From the NCBI GenBank assembly GCA_037783415.1, contig JAZGTN010000009.1, positions 3,534,001 to 3,598,000 of the forward strand: 64,000 nucleotides of DNA, given 5' to 3'. Shown here one piece after another: positions 34,506 to 48,500 of this stretch (the first letter of the stretch is position 1; each line of letters begins with the position of its first letter). The notes under the pieces were generated by a model. The model did no database searches and was not told the DNA's origin. It worked only from the letters and a program-made list of their open reading frames with translations. The stretch is from Leptasterias polaris. Its lineage: Eukaryota > Echinodermata > Asteroidea > Forcipulatida > Asteriidae. The translations under genes and the position numbers were made by a program.

Positions 34506-37500
34506 TGGGTCCAAATGTAGCACAAGCCAATGTGCAGTCAGTCTGGCACCCTATGTGCCTTCGCACTGCATTGTTTGCACCAAAAATGGCTTCTAATTGC
34601 AGGTTATTGCAACTCTTTCAAAAAACGCGCTGGTTAGCACGGGTGGCCGAATATTAGCAAAACATTCAATCGTGTCAACAGTTCTTGTGACAACATTTCT
34701 GCAAAGTTTTCAATAAAAATATAAAAATACCATGATTGGTTGCTTTGTTTCCCAACAAATTCAATACAACATTGAATATTACAAACTGTTGTACCTGTTT
34801 TTCCCAACATTAGATAGCAAAAACTCGGGCTGTTCAAATACTAGCGCCCTCTGATGGCACACACAAAAGTTTAAAGGAGCGTCACGAACCAAGACTAGAG
34901 CGTGATTACCATGGCTTCTGACAAAAAGCCAGCTGCCCAAAATAACTAAGAAAAGCTGCGTGACGTAGCGTTTTCTTGAAAAATCTAAAACACCCAAGTC
35001 TGTCAAAACTTATTCAGGAAGTTGTTAATGACTTTGTGGGATATGGTAAATGTACAGAGCCACAGTGAAATAGCTTTAAACCCCATCATGATTAAACCAA
35101 TCTTTCCGATTCCAAAATTGATGGGAGTTGAGCTATATTGGAAGGTCTCTAGCAAAGACAGAAAGGGGTGAGGGTTCATTTTTTCAAAATATACAGCATC
35201 TATCATTATCCTTGACAAATAGAATTTAAGCTTCACAAATTAATTAACATCAATTTTTGTAACTATTTTAAACTAGAAAAACATATATATAAAAAGAAAA
35301 ATGTGGCTGTCTTAAACTGCTTACCAGAATGACCTGGGTCAATTTTTAAAAAGCCAAAGATAAAATTGGATGGATCTGAAAATTTCTGAAAAATGGCTCG
35401 CAGGTCTGGGTCCCTCTTATTCTAGATCCTAAACGTCTCTCAAATATTACAATTCAGGAGGTTTACAGACTCTGTGCATTAACAGAAATACAAAACTACA
35501 GGTTTTGTCACAATGTGGACTATTTCTTTCTCCCTTTGGTGATTGCTTAAATACGTCTTACAAGAAGATTTGGAGGTTCAAGAAGGTTTTGAGAAAAACC
35601 TGGAATCAGGAAATATCTTGACATGTCTGTAAAGCTGTTTACTGGAAAGCAATTGTTTGTGCTTACTACAGCAGCAAAACATGCGTAAGCTGAAGTGCAT
35701 CTCATAAAAATGATAAGAGGATTTGAAAGCACGTTCACAATGGATTTGAGTTCTGTTGCATCTCTCATCTTCTTATACAAGAACTGCCGGTGTGGCAGGA
35801 GATTCTGTCCCCCCGGAGATTCCATATGGTTATGTACAAACTTTCTGATAGCGCCCTCTTTTGAATCATCCTCCTCCAGCCCATGTTAATTTCCCATATG
35901 GGAGACAGATTTCTCTATGACACCGGCAAGCTGGCGTGCCTTTTGCTTTGCTTACGGTTAGCAGTGTTTATGATATAAAAATTCTGCTAAGATGGCAGCT
36001 TTGTAAGCACAAAACATCTGCTTACAGGCTTTATGATATCAGGGCCTGGGGTGTAAATGTCAGAAGTGAAAATGCCCTCATGATTCGATCCAGTGAAGTC
36101 TCTTAAATTCTAAATGACAACACAGTTGGCTTTTGAGGAAGCCTCTGCTAGGGTTGATTGGTCAGGACATCGCCACTATTACCTGTATGTATATGTTCCT
36201 CAAATTACTCTAAAAGTAGTTACTTTGTAAAAAAAAAAATCACCATCTTGTAACAAAGCCCATTTACGATATGGTGATGGTTGGAACAATCAGTTAAAAT
36301 AGCTCTTCAACCAAACTCACAAAAAACGTTTTGCAACGACCAATACATAAAGGCGTTTCAGTAAAGTTAAAAAAAATGGTCCCAATGTGCAACCCCTGCT
36401 GTACCCCCCCCCCCCCCCACCAAAGAATTTACCCCAAAAAAAAAAAAAAAAGACAGACAGACAGCCCGACAGACAGCAGACAGCCACCCGACAGACAGAC
36501 AGACAGACAAACAAACAATCAAACAACAAACACAGGGGAGCACCCATAATTGATTTATGATTACAAATAAACATTTTATATTCTAATAAAAATAAATAAA
36601 CACACAACATTGCATATGATAACCACATAGTATAGTTACTGTACAAAACAAATTATAAAAGAAAACTCCCAGTTGAAAATAACAACTGTGTATGCTAATA
36701 TCAAAGGAAATGAATTGTGCGAACCCATAACCCACAACTCTAGCCTTTAAATTCCCCTTATGTAGATTCTACTTTAGAACCATGGAATTGAGTTTATGTG
36801 CTCTGTTTGCCCTCTCTGCACCTGCTCATGGGCGTGGTCATACAATTAGGAAGAAACCCTGAAAAATGGTTGGCAGTCTCCTCTAGTTTTTAGATATGGA
36901 ATTAGGCCTGGGCAACTAGTGAAATTCACTACCTGACTAGTCACACTTCAATTAGTCACGACTTAGAGGCCAGTCGCAACTATCTGCAAAACCAAAGATA
37001 TATGCATTGCAATGGACGCCATTGCAGTAAGCAACTCTTTTGATGCAGCAACATATCATTAGCAGACGATGACAATTAGTCCTGAGGGACTAGTGAAATA
37101 CTAGTGGTACTTCAATTAGTCACTACAATTTTTCAGAAGTCGTGGGGGGCACTGTCAACCGGGAAGTTGAAAAGTGGAAGTCGTGTCTGGACACAGCAAT
37201 CATACAAACTTTCCATCGCTCACCGCACCGGTGTGCCACACAACAGTAGTACAGTCACTGTCGGTACATGTGAGTTAACAAAAAGCCTGGTATGCTCGTA
37301 AGTGGAATTGACACAGTTTCCAAGATCCAGGTACTGAGGTTCTAGCATTAGTGCGGAGTTCTATTTGATACTTTAAAAGACGCTACACTGCAGAAGATTT
37401 CAAAACAACAATGGAAACGTGTTGTCTTGAAGTCTCCTATTGGGACTAGTAGCAAGTCTAAAGCCGAAGTGTTCATGTTAAAAATCAGTTTCATTGTTTT

Positions 37501-38440
37501 TTCTGAACAATGTCAATTATGCAAAACAACCTCAACCCTCCTACTCTTGGTGACACTTTCCAACACGTTGACCAACCATTTGAAACCATTCAACTGTTTG
37601 GATTGGGTATGGTGGCACAACTGTGCAAATACTGATCTGTGAACTGTGTATATGCATTCACCACATGATATCATAATACAGGCTGGCATACAATGTAGTG
37701 CATCATTCATCAAAACCACAGTATAAGTGGTCAGACAGTAGGAGGGTTGACCGTGTACTGTGTAGACGTATTGACCGCATGATATCATATTGAAGGCTGG
37801 CCCTGTGCATCTCTAATTCAAATCCCAAACAATTAAATGATATGACATTGCAGCTTTACATACTCGTTCAAAACCACAGTGGATGATATTAAATGGTCAT
37901 AAAGTAGGAGGGTTGAGGAACTGACTGTTACCAGCTGAAGGAGGCGGTGTTATACAACTTCCCAGTTGGGTGGTATGAGTGGAACTTGTCGGCTGGAGCG
38001 CCATGGTAAGATCCAACACAATATGGGACCTGCATATCCAGATAAATGACAAGGAAATAACATCATTGGTTTTTGGAAGTGTTCATTCATTCTGGGACTC
38101 GAATTTTGACCAAAAAAAATCTACAAGACCCCAGGGCTTGTAGCTTTACACTTTTATTAGACCAGATTATTTTGTACTTCACAGTACAACTAAAAGTCAA
38201 GGTATACCTTTGGTAGTGTTTTAATCATATATAAATGTAGATACAAACAACAAATCTAACATGTGAAAATTTAATTTCAAAAGGTAGTCGCGTTTTTAAG
38301 ATAATGCCGAAATAATCAATGATGATGATATCAAAATAATCAATTTTGGGGATCTATAAATGCTATTTTTCTTAACATTGACAGTATTTATTTCAGACGA
38401 AAAATTTGATAATCATTGTGCTTTTGCAAAAAAAAATTGT
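34506..38440. other. Repeat-rich stretch without a supported gene
   Basis: Contains the CCGGTGT MITE copy (35787-35933), a (CAGA)n run at 36450-36530, an A-run and C-run at 36402-36450, and scattered repeats near 37500-37900. A possible splice acceptor (TTTTTCAG at 37127-37134) is followed by a short open frame, but I found no domain. The last exon of the DHHC gene should lie to the left of 39521; I could not find it here. Confidence 0.4.
35787..35933. mobile_element. Short MITE with GCCGGTGT ends
   Basis: 147 bp between GCCGGTGTGGCAGGAGATTC and its imperfect complement ending CTCTATGACACCGGC. The cleanest of three copies in the window. Confidence 0.6.
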
Positions 38441-38449
38441 ATGAAATTA

Positions 38450-38640
38450 TGACAGAGAACTGGAGTTACAGACATCACTAGGAAAATAAAAAGGGCTAAT
38501 TGGAGATGGGATGAACACGCTGTCCAAAGAACAGCCAATAGACGGACAACAAGACTAAAGAAGTGGGAACCAAGGACAGGGAAAAGAAGACAAACCAGAT
38601 AAAGAAGAAGATGGAGGGATGACAGTTTGGCCAAATTTCA
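38450..38640 (+). mobile_element. LINE RT C-terminal fragment
   Basis: The broken plus-strand translation reads ANWRWDEHAVQRTANRRTTR then LKKWEPRTGKRRQTR and RRRWRDD. This is the W..H.AR...RW...W.P...KR..G...RW.DD signature seen at the end of many LINE-encoded RT proteins. A stop codon and missing upstream domains make it a dead fragment. Confidence 0.6.
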
Positions 38641-38773
38641 TGGCTCTGCTTATTGACAAATTCTGCGCTTGCGATTGCCAAGAAGAATTCCTAGTAACAT
38701 TCGCACAAGGGAATATTCCCTGCTAATCTATGAAATACACTTGACATAGGCGCAGAATTCCCTGTTTCCTTAA

Positions 38774-39128
38774 AGGCCCTGTACACTATTGGTAAGATCG
38801 AAAAACACAAATGTTCACAGATTCACACATAACTTACATGATTAAAAGTAAGTAATGGTAGAAAGGGTTCCTTAAAATATTTCTGCCTAAAATGCTATCG
38901 TTTCTGAGAAATGAGTAAAACAATAGTTTTTATCGCGCGCGATAATAAACTCGATGTTTGAAAAACAGAAAACACATAAGGTCTCTTTTCACTATTTTCT
39001 CGTGACCTCGATGACCAATTGAGTTCAAATTTTCACAGGTTTGTTATTTCATGTATGTGGTTGATTACACAAAACATGAACACTGTCTGTGATTATTTTG
39101 TCAGCTCTGCCAATCCTGTATAATACCT
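38774..39128 (+). mobile_element. TTAA-flanked MITE, independent copy
   Basis: TTAA at 38770-38773 and 39129-39132; ends AGGCCCTGTACACTATTGG and GCCAATCCTGTATAATACCT. Very close to the copies in the LDLA introns. Ends 85 bp before the GCC2/GCC3 exon. Confidence 0.72.
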
Positions 39129-39213
39129 TTAATCCCTTGTTTGTGCCAGATCTGTGTTTTTGAACTGATCAAGGAAATATAGTATTTGTAATTGAATGAT
39201 CTACTTTCTACAG

Positions 39214-39378
39214 GTGGTCAGAACGAATCTGCTTGCATTCCCTGTACTGCTGGGTCCTACTGCGCAGGGTACGGTAACACCAACCCAACAGATCAATGTG
39301 ATCCAGGATGGTACTGTTACAGTGGATCGTACGAGGCACAACCTTCAGAAGCCTCACTTGGAGGCATATGCCAAGCAG
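39214..39378 (+). CDS. Isolated exon encoding a GCC2/GCC3 (ephrin-receptor-like) module
   Basis: A 165-bp stretch after TTTCTACAG. It encodes GGQNESACIPCTAGSYCAGY, then NPTDQCDPGWYCYSGS and ends GGICQAG. The C..C..G.YC.G.G.T.PT..C.PG.YC pattern is the GCC2/GCC3 repeat of large secreted or receptor proteins. Both borders are phase 1, the usual layout of shuffled extracellular modules. The donor (CAG|GTTTGT) is weak. It lies on the plus strand inside the minus-strand DHHC gene, just right of where that gene's last intron starts. No neighbouring exons of the same family were found, so it may be part of a nested gene or an exon relic. Confidence 0.6.
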
Positions 39379-39530
39379 GTTTGTATAAGGTTCCTCAAGG
39401 ATCCATGTTTAGTCTCTTTGGCTAGTGACTGGTAAGCAAAGCCTTGAAGTTGGGCCCTTTTTACTTTCAAACATGCATGACGTGCAACAGCACTCACACA
39501 GTGAAATCTTGGTGGTAGGTGATTACTTAC

Positions 39531-42500
39531 CTTTGCCAAACACCTCTCGAAGCAAGGTCATTTTCGTTTTTTGACCTTTGACTCGATGACCGTTGGTGGC
39601 GCCACTTTTTAGTTTGACCTGCTCGACTGCCGTTTCCTCTTCAAAAATTGCTTGGACCTAAACAGAGTTATAAAAACGTTCATTTCAGCAAACCTCTACT
39701 CTGGGCTTAAGCAGGGAACCTGTCACATATTTTGTATATATATATTAGTATCTTGGTTGGTAACCAATTCTCTAAAGCAGAGTTTTTCCATGCTTAGCAT
39801 TTTGGGTGGTAAAAAGCTTCAGATAAAGAAGCCCTGGGCCTGGGATAGACAACAAAAACAATTGAAGTAAAACAAAACAATTATATTGTTATTCTTCCCT
39901 TGGCTGATGAACTCAATGAGGTAGGAAAAGTTCAAAGTGACAATAGAAGACAAATTTACGCTGCCTGCAAACTGACAAGAATGCAGCGCTCGCACAAATG
40001 CAAGATAATTTTCATATACACTCCCAAGCTTGTGTTCTTGATATAACAAGGTTAAAGAAAAAGCGATTTTTTTTCAGCGAGTATTTCCTAGCAAACCTTC
40101 ACAGAGAGGTTTGTGATAAGAGCAAACAATGAACTGAGTGGTCACCGGTCATCGAAAGTAGCGAGGTGGGCTGCCCCACATTTAAATTTCCAGGGGAAAC
40201 ACGGACGCAGGGAGAGAGGTAAAAGTTCCAAAGTGAACTTACCTGGTCACACCCAATAGCTATAACAAAAAGGCCAAACAGGATGGAAAGAACCACTAAG
40301 ACGATGCTATGAGCTCTGAAAAGGAAAAGGAAATATTACAATTCATAATAAATTCACAGTACAAGTGGTATCTGGACTGGAATAAATGTACTGTCCCACA
40401 CCAGGCCTGTATTGCACGGAGGCCACGGCCTCTGTTGGCCCTGGTCTTGGTCTTAGTACTCCTTCAGAAGTTTCCCACAGACTTTGAGATTTTCCAATGT
40501 ATGAACACATAAAGAAATAATTTTCTGATTTGGCTATTGTATACAATTGCTCTTCAGGGCTCGAATTTTACACTGGACCACAGGCCCGAGGCCAGTAATT
40601 TTAGTGTTGGGCCAGTAAACTTATGACCTAACAAGTCCGATGGTCTTGTGTTTTTCAATTGAATAACAGAAACAAATTATGTTCAAGTGTTGACTTTGGG
40701 TCTGACAAATTAACTTTTGATTCTTTGAGTAATCAAGTATACTCTTCTCTTACTTGTCTCAGTTCGGGTTCATATAAAAGCAGTCAAATGCATGTTAAAC
40801 TGTGTCAGTAATTTTTTATTTTCACATTTTGAATCTGGTCTTGTAAAAAAATGTTTGGTCTAGTAAAGATTTTGAGCTACAAACCCTGTAGTCTTGTGGA
40901 TTTTCTCCCCAAATTCGAGCCCTGCTCTTGTATATATATATATATTTAAAAAAATAAAATAAAATAAATGTACTGGTGAACACGAACTTTAAGTTACTCA
41001 TCACAATAGTACTCCGTTTGAGGGTAAAAACCAAACTATATTCTTTATCCCCGGTGCAAAAACTAACATCTAATAAATTGTTGCGGTACTCGCTGCTAAG
41101 GATTCGAACTGCTTCTATAGCTCGGTGGTCTAGCAGTAAGACATCTGCTCTAGCAATGCAAAGGTCGTGGACTGGAATCCCACCCGAGTGATTTGCCTGT
41201 GGATTTTGTTGACAGAACTCAGGAAAGTACTGAGTATACAGTGCCTGATACACATCGGTGTACATGTAAGTGTACAAACAAAATTAACAATAGTACTCAA
41301 CAAGAGTAGTACAGATTCTGAAAACTTGCAATCTTCTGTAACCCTAACTCCCAAAGCGTTTTTACTAGAATCCATCCCTAACCCAACACATTCCAACAGC
41401 TTATACTACCATGTGATGGGAACTGTACCCAATGTTAGGGGGACGATACACAACCTAACAAACTCCAACAGGCCTTTTTTGTTTGATTTTGTTGGAGTGT
41501 GTACACTTGGCATGTGCAAAATTTGATCAGTGAAATCACACAGTACCCAACGTAACATAATCCAACAACTATCTCATTAGACCATGGAGGAAAGAGCAAT
41601 GCCAGACATGTACATTTCACACATCCACCATACCCACTCAATCAAATTCAAACACCAAAGCAGCAAGGATACACAATCCCACAGAATCAAACACCCAATC
41701 CTAACTTCACTGTACTTAACCTAACAAAATTAAACACTTTGCCCCGTTTGAATTTGTAGGCTTAGGGATTGTTAGGGTTAAACCTGAATAACAGTACAAA
41801 ACATTTTTTCTTTTGAGTTCAGAGTATTGTAACTCCAAGTATGTCTCCTGGAGACTTGCGCTCTTCATTAAACCTACGGCATACGGTACAGTCCTTGTAT
41901 TTGGAGCAATATTAGATGAGAAAACTCACATTCTGGCATTTTTCTGGATCATGTTGTGGCACATCGGGCAGTCATACAACCAGGATATGATAACAATAAG
42001 AATGGCATGTATCCCTGCAACACCTGCAAGACAAACAATCAATCAAAGATCTATCAAGTGGTCCTTTCTTCATGATCTAATCACTCTATACAAAATTAAA
42101 AACACTAGTCTTTTTTTAAGATTTGGAAAGCAAATACACATTTATGGGGCAGTCACAGCAAAGATAATCTAAACCATAATATATACAATATATATTATAT
42201 AGCATTAGAAGCGGGGAAGAATAATAGTATATAAATTATATGATTAAACCTAAAACCTAACAACCTTTTTTTTAAAATCAAAAAATCTAACAAAACTAAA
42301 ATGGTACAGCAGCAACAACTCTACCCTTGCAGGACAAAATAACACACAACAGAAAGGGATATTAAAACAAACAAAAGTATTAAAATGTCAATTAAAGGCA
42401 CTGAACATGTTTGGTAATTATCAAAGACCAGTATTGTCACTCGGTGTATCCCAACATGCCGGAAAACCCGACCGGCACTCATGATTCCCCGACTGGCACT

Positions 42501-45500
42501 CGCAGAATTTTTTCTTTTTCCGACCACCACACATTTTCCCTTTTTTTTGCCCATTTCCTTCAAAATATTTTGAACAACGTGTAAAACAAATTATTTACCA
42601 GTAAACAGTTTTATCCAAAATTTCGAGTAGCCTACTTCTTTGGTTTGAGTCTATTTTAATGATCCAGGATCGAGCATTCCTCCCGCCTGTACGATGTACA
42701 ATATATCCAACGCACGAAACCCGCATTGATTTTGCAATGGTTTCCAGTCACGCTGATTATAGCTTTACGCTTGGAATAACATGATACCAGTTTCATCATG
42801 TTGCGAACCCTATTCTACAGCGTTTAATACAACGGAAATGAACTGCAGAGTAAGCACCATGCTATAGATGCTGTAAATTGTTTTCCCATGGCGGTAAAGG
42901 CGTGCGCGCACTGAGGACCTATTCAAGGCACAGTTGCAGGGCGCACGTCCGTGTGTAACCACTCCGTGCACGATCGAAAGGAAATTGACTTGACTGTACT
43001 CGGAAAAAAAAATTTCCGGCACTAAACAAATCCTGGGCAGAACCCTGCAAACCTGTGAAAATTTGGGCTGAATCGGTCATCGAAGTTGCAAGAAAATAAA
43101 GAAAGAAAAAACACCCTTGTTGCACAATTTTGTGTGCTTTCAGATGCTAATAAAAGGCTTCATGCATGAAGTCTTTTATTATTTTAGTGAGAAGTTAACT
43201 CTTTCTCAAAAACTACGTTACTTCAGAGGGAGTGGTTTCTCACAATGTTTCATACTATCAACAGCTCTCCGTTGCTGGTTACCAAGTAAGTTTTTATGCT
43301 AATATATATTTTGAGTAATGACCAAACGTGTTCAGTGCCTTTAAATCAGGTATATTTGGCCCTTGGAAAAAGTAGGAAAAGTACAAGGGCTGACCCACAT
43401 AATGGAAAAGGTATTTATATATATACTTCTCAGGCTAGTTATTAAAATTCACTGATTTTTCTGGGGGGAAAACAATCGGAAAATCGGGAAAAATATCATG
43501 CACGTAAAATCAAGTACAGTTCAATTTGTATGAGCGTAGTGTAATGTGAGATCATAATTACAGCATTTCAAAGAGAACAGATCAAAAGCTGTCAGATGGC
43601 ACTAAGGACTTATCACGAGATGCCAATCAAACAAAAATTTACCAATAAAAAAACTGACAATATGAACCAATTAAAAGCATTCGATGCATACAATGAACTA
43701 TGAAAATTTACAAATCAAAACAAAGAACCAATCACAAGCCGTCACACAAAACATTGAAACAAACACAAGCTGTCAAACAACACAGCGAACCAATCACAAG
43801 CTGTCAAACAACACAGTGAACCAATCACACGCTGTCAAACAAAACATTTAACCAATCACAAGCTGTCAAACAACGCAGTGAACCAATCAAGCTCTTTCAA
43901 TCAAAACGATGAACTTACCAACATAGAATAGAAACTGTAAGAAATACTTTTGGTTGAATTCCCCTACACAATTATTAATCCTGCAAAAAAGAAATTATCC
44001 GAAAAGAAAAACATTGTTGAAGATATGAAATGATAAGCAGTCCAATTCGCCCTTTGCATGGTCAGCCATTTTATGTGTAGAGTACAGGGACAGCAGAGAC
44101 ACTGTATTGCCACGGTAATGTTTTAACACTTTCATCCAAACAGATGCATAGATACAATACAAATGAAGCATAAAGTCGAGGCTCTAAACGCACATGGCAG
44201 TTCCGTGCAAAGGGCCAATAGACTGTGCAAGTCTCGCGCGCATTCGAACTTCCAGGACCATAGTGGTCCCAACCATATGGAGTTTTACGTGGGCGAGATT
44301 TGTTTCGTCAATTATTTTAGTTTAACGTAGTTTATGACCTAGAAAATTATAAATGTTGTTGGGAATGTAATACTAAGTGATAACAAAATATGAAAATAAA
44401 ACCAATTCAACAATATAACGAAGAAAACCCGAGAAGTAAACTTGACCTCAGCTTCCGGTTATTGCAAAAAATTCAGAATTTTGTGCTCGCCTCGATCATA
44501 AAACTTATGTAAATGCTTGTTTTGGATGCGCGATTATAATCGCCAGATGCTGTAATTGCAAAGCGAACACTTTTCATTGCAGTCTATGGTTGTTGAGGCA
44601 TCAGCATCCTCTTTAAACTGCGATACGGGTCAATTTTAAACCCGTTTGACCTTCACAAATCTGAGTAAGGGGTTTCTAAAAAGTTAACATCAAAAAAGCA
44701 TCCTTGTCCAAGAGTTTTAATTTTTTTCCAATAATAATTAACACACTTTTGTGTATTTTTTTCAAAAGCTAAAACTAAATTCATAAAATTGTAATGATTT
44801 AATTTTGTTGTTCAGATTTTGTCATGAGATATAATTTAAAACAAAGATTTGATTTCAGAAATAAAAATGTTCTTCGTTTGACGTGTTTTCTTGTTCGGAT
44901 ACGCGCGAGACTTGCACAGTCTATAGATGCAACACTTGGATATAAACATCATAATTCATGTTTTACTCTTACAAACCAATGTGTGATAAGCACTTGGTGC
45001 TCTCTGGGTCCTGCGGCAAACTCAGGGTACTCGGGTGGGATTTGAACCCGCATGACCACGGCCACCCACCCAGGACTCAGAAAGCACCAGTATTGACCCT
45101 TTACAGACGCGGAACACACTTACTGCAAAAATAATGCGTGTCTACCATTTCCACAGTTTTGGGAGTCATCTCATTTACGTACTTTTTGACTCCACTAGAA
45201 TGGTGGACAAGATAGGCTTGCGTTACTGCGCTTCGCATCATGCAAGGGCTCAGTATTGTAAGGTGTCCTTACCAAGGGCAATGGTGATCCATTTTGCGTA
45301 TACATCGTCGACAGATACGGCAGTGGTGCGCCCTCGGTGGCCGATATGCTTCACATTTCTGGCAAACAGTCCAATTTGTTCCATCCTGTTTCACAGACAT
45401 CACAGTCAGCAAAATTACCCAAAGTTTTTCTATCAATACTGCACAAGCACTTTATACATTCTTCAACTGCACTTGTCCCTCTAGTCAAGTTCCATACACA

Positions 45501-48500
45501 TCTTTATGGTCCTAGTAGCTTATGTAGTGTATATCAGCTGAGTGGTCTACAGTATCAAGTTCAAGCTGTGATGGCTGAATCATCACGGGTTTGGGTTCAA
45601 CCGCAGGTTGTGACACTTACAGCAGCTGCAGTGCTTCTCACCATGTGAGTTTTTATGGTCATCAACTTTTGGAGTACCGTACTTAGTTACCAATCTATGA
45701 CCCTACCTAATATATAGGAAACTTTTATTGCATTGAACATGGCACCACCACCCACCCAGGGATGTGATAACTGTTGAAAAAAAACTTGAAATCTGAGCGC
45801 AAAAGCTTGCGAGCACGAAGCCCACATTTATCTTGGGTTTGCAAAGCCCTACTCTGCAATCTGGGGCTCTATATTTAATTTAAAAAAATTGGGGGGGGGG
45901 GGGCAAAAAAACGATTTTCTTTTTTGAGGGGAAAAACAAAACAGATTTCCGGTTAAAAACGGAGAAATCACATCCCTGCACCCACCTCAGCTATGGCTGC
46001 ATACATACGTGCAGTGAATACCCAATAAGGAACAAGTAACTGGATAGGTTCCATACCTTATGAACAATCTTTTTCGGAATCTGACCCGACCTCATATTAG
46101 TCAAGTCAATGCTCGGCAGCGGGACAATACCTGGAGAAAAGTTCAAGAAGAAAAATCTTTGGATCATTTCCTTCAAAGTGATCATGGACGAGTTGATCTA
46201 TCGGACTCAACTTCTCAGCCCAACTTCATGGCTCTGCTTACCGCAGAATTCTACACTTGCGATCGCCATTCTCGGCTTACAAGGTAAGCGCTGAATGTCT
46301 CAGCTAGCTGTTTATAAATCGAAGAATGCCTTGTAAGGTGTAGTACACACATGCGAAAGCAAAAATTTCCTGCTAAAGTGTGCAATACGCTTGACACATT
46401 GTGCGATTTTTCCTGCTTCCATTGAGGTACTGATTCTTTGGTTAGGGTGAGCAAAACCATGAAATTGGGCCCTAGTGGCTGAAACATCAGAGTGTGGGTT
46501 CGATTCCCGGTCATGACACTTGTGTCCTTGAGCTTCAGGCACTTAACCATAAATTGTTTCTCTTAAACCCAGGTGTATAAATGGGAACCTGCGAGGGCTG
46601 AGATGGTAATGTGTTGGACTTTAAACTGTTAGCCATTAGCACTATACTACAAGCAGCTTGAGGATGTAAGCTCCCCAGGGAGTTGAGAAAGTTTTAGGAA
46701 TGGTACGAGTATGCCCAATGAAAAGGAATAATGTTGTGAAGCGCGTTGATCTCCGAACTTATTCAAGGACCACCAAAACTATTAAACTCTGATAACAAGA
46801 AATTGTGACATGGCTGACCAAAGCAAAGCAAAGTTTATTTTTTTATGAAGTGCAGTCCTCAGTCCAACAGAATCGGGGACGGTTTAGGGTTTTGAGCATG
46901 TAGAGAGTTCAAAATATTACCTGGATCTGACAGTACGGCCCTGAAGTGCGCCATTGATATCATCAAAACAATCAGGTTGAATACCATCGCATGAAAGGCA
47001 CCCCATAAGCTGTGTAAATAACAACAAAAAACATGAAAATAATTATAAGGTTATTACTTCCAGGCAGGGCCCAATTTCATAGAGCTGCTTAAGCAGAAAA
47101 TATTGCTTAACACTTGTCTGCTAAGCAGAAATGAGCAGGATACCAGTCAACAATTGTACATGTGACATGGTAGTTTGGCTGGTAACCTCATTCTGGTAAG
47201 CGAAATGTTGTTGTGCTTAGCTACCTTTTGTGCTTAAGCAGCTCTATGCAATTGGGCCCAGGTAATACTAGCAGCAAGAATGTGGGTTGATGATGTTCTG
47301 ATAAAACTCACCAACACAGTTAGTTGTCTGTGAAAGACAGTTTGTTGGTCAAACAGCATGATGATCATGATGATGATGAGCACATGTCAGAAAACAAAAC
47401 AATTGGCTTTGGAATGAAGGTGGTTAAAAATTCCTCCCATCCATAGTTGCAGAATCACAATATAATTATACAAAAAGGAGTCATCGAAGAAGTTGCAATA
47501 ACCATACACTCTACATTCTCCCTAGCCCTGATAGGACGTCAGTGTCTGTTGCACTGCACTGACGTCCTGGGTATAAAGCTTAGATCTTTACAATGCGAAC
47601 AAAATGTTGACTACAATTTTTGCATATTTTTACCTGATTTGAGAAGCTAAAATTCCGTTCATATATTCTTGTGTCCTTAACTACACTTTTGATAAGTTCA
47701 CAACTAACAAATACATCCATGGATGACATTATTTCCGAAAATCATACGTTTCCACGTACCTCATAGAGTGACATGTACAAAATCCTATTCGAAACTTTTT
47801 GCCCTTCACGTTACTGCACCTACATGTGGGCATTTCCAAGCCAAAGTGGACACGACTCAACAAAATAAAATTGTGCCTACATGTTTCTTTACACTTTCAT
47901 ATTATTCCAAACACATGCCAGGATCAACTTACAAACTTTTTTCTGAATTTGCTGAACAGTTTGTTTTAAAAAAAAAAATTAATTTGTTCGGATAAGTGTA
48001 TTTTTACAAAAAATAAGTTAGTGGCCTGACGTTTCGACCCTAGCAGAGTCTTTCTCGAAGGCTAAATGACAACACACAACACACATACAAGCAGACAAGA
48101 GTTACTCTTCTCTTGTCTGCTTGTATGTGTGTTGTGTGTTGTCATTTAGCCTTCGAGAAAGACTCTGCTAGGGTCGAAACGTCAGGCCACTAACTTATTT
48201 TTTGCATTTATACCACAGGTCCTTTTGGTTGGTAAGCAGTTTGCAACAGCTAATTCTATTTTATCAAGTGTATTTTTAAGGGGGAAAACCTATATTTATA
48301 ACTTAGATATTTTATAAATGGGCCCATTGTTTTAAGCATAAGCAGTCTTCCATAGAAGTACATTTTATATCCATGAAATATGGTGTACAAGAAATATCCA
48401 TCAAATTTTAACCACCATCCTTCACTTTTCCTTTCATCGCTTACTTTCAGTCTATACTTTAGATATGGTGTAGCACGAGTTACCGAGACATACATTTTTT

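Noticed and set aside
36317..36646. 109-codon minus-strand ORF with a cysteine-rich hydrophobic stretch
   Set aside because: Built from the (CAGA)n microsatellite and homopolymer runs; no family motif.
45134..45648. Plus-strand ORFs of 73-116 codons
   Set aside because: Antisense of the DHHC catalytic exon (45385-45273) plus intron.
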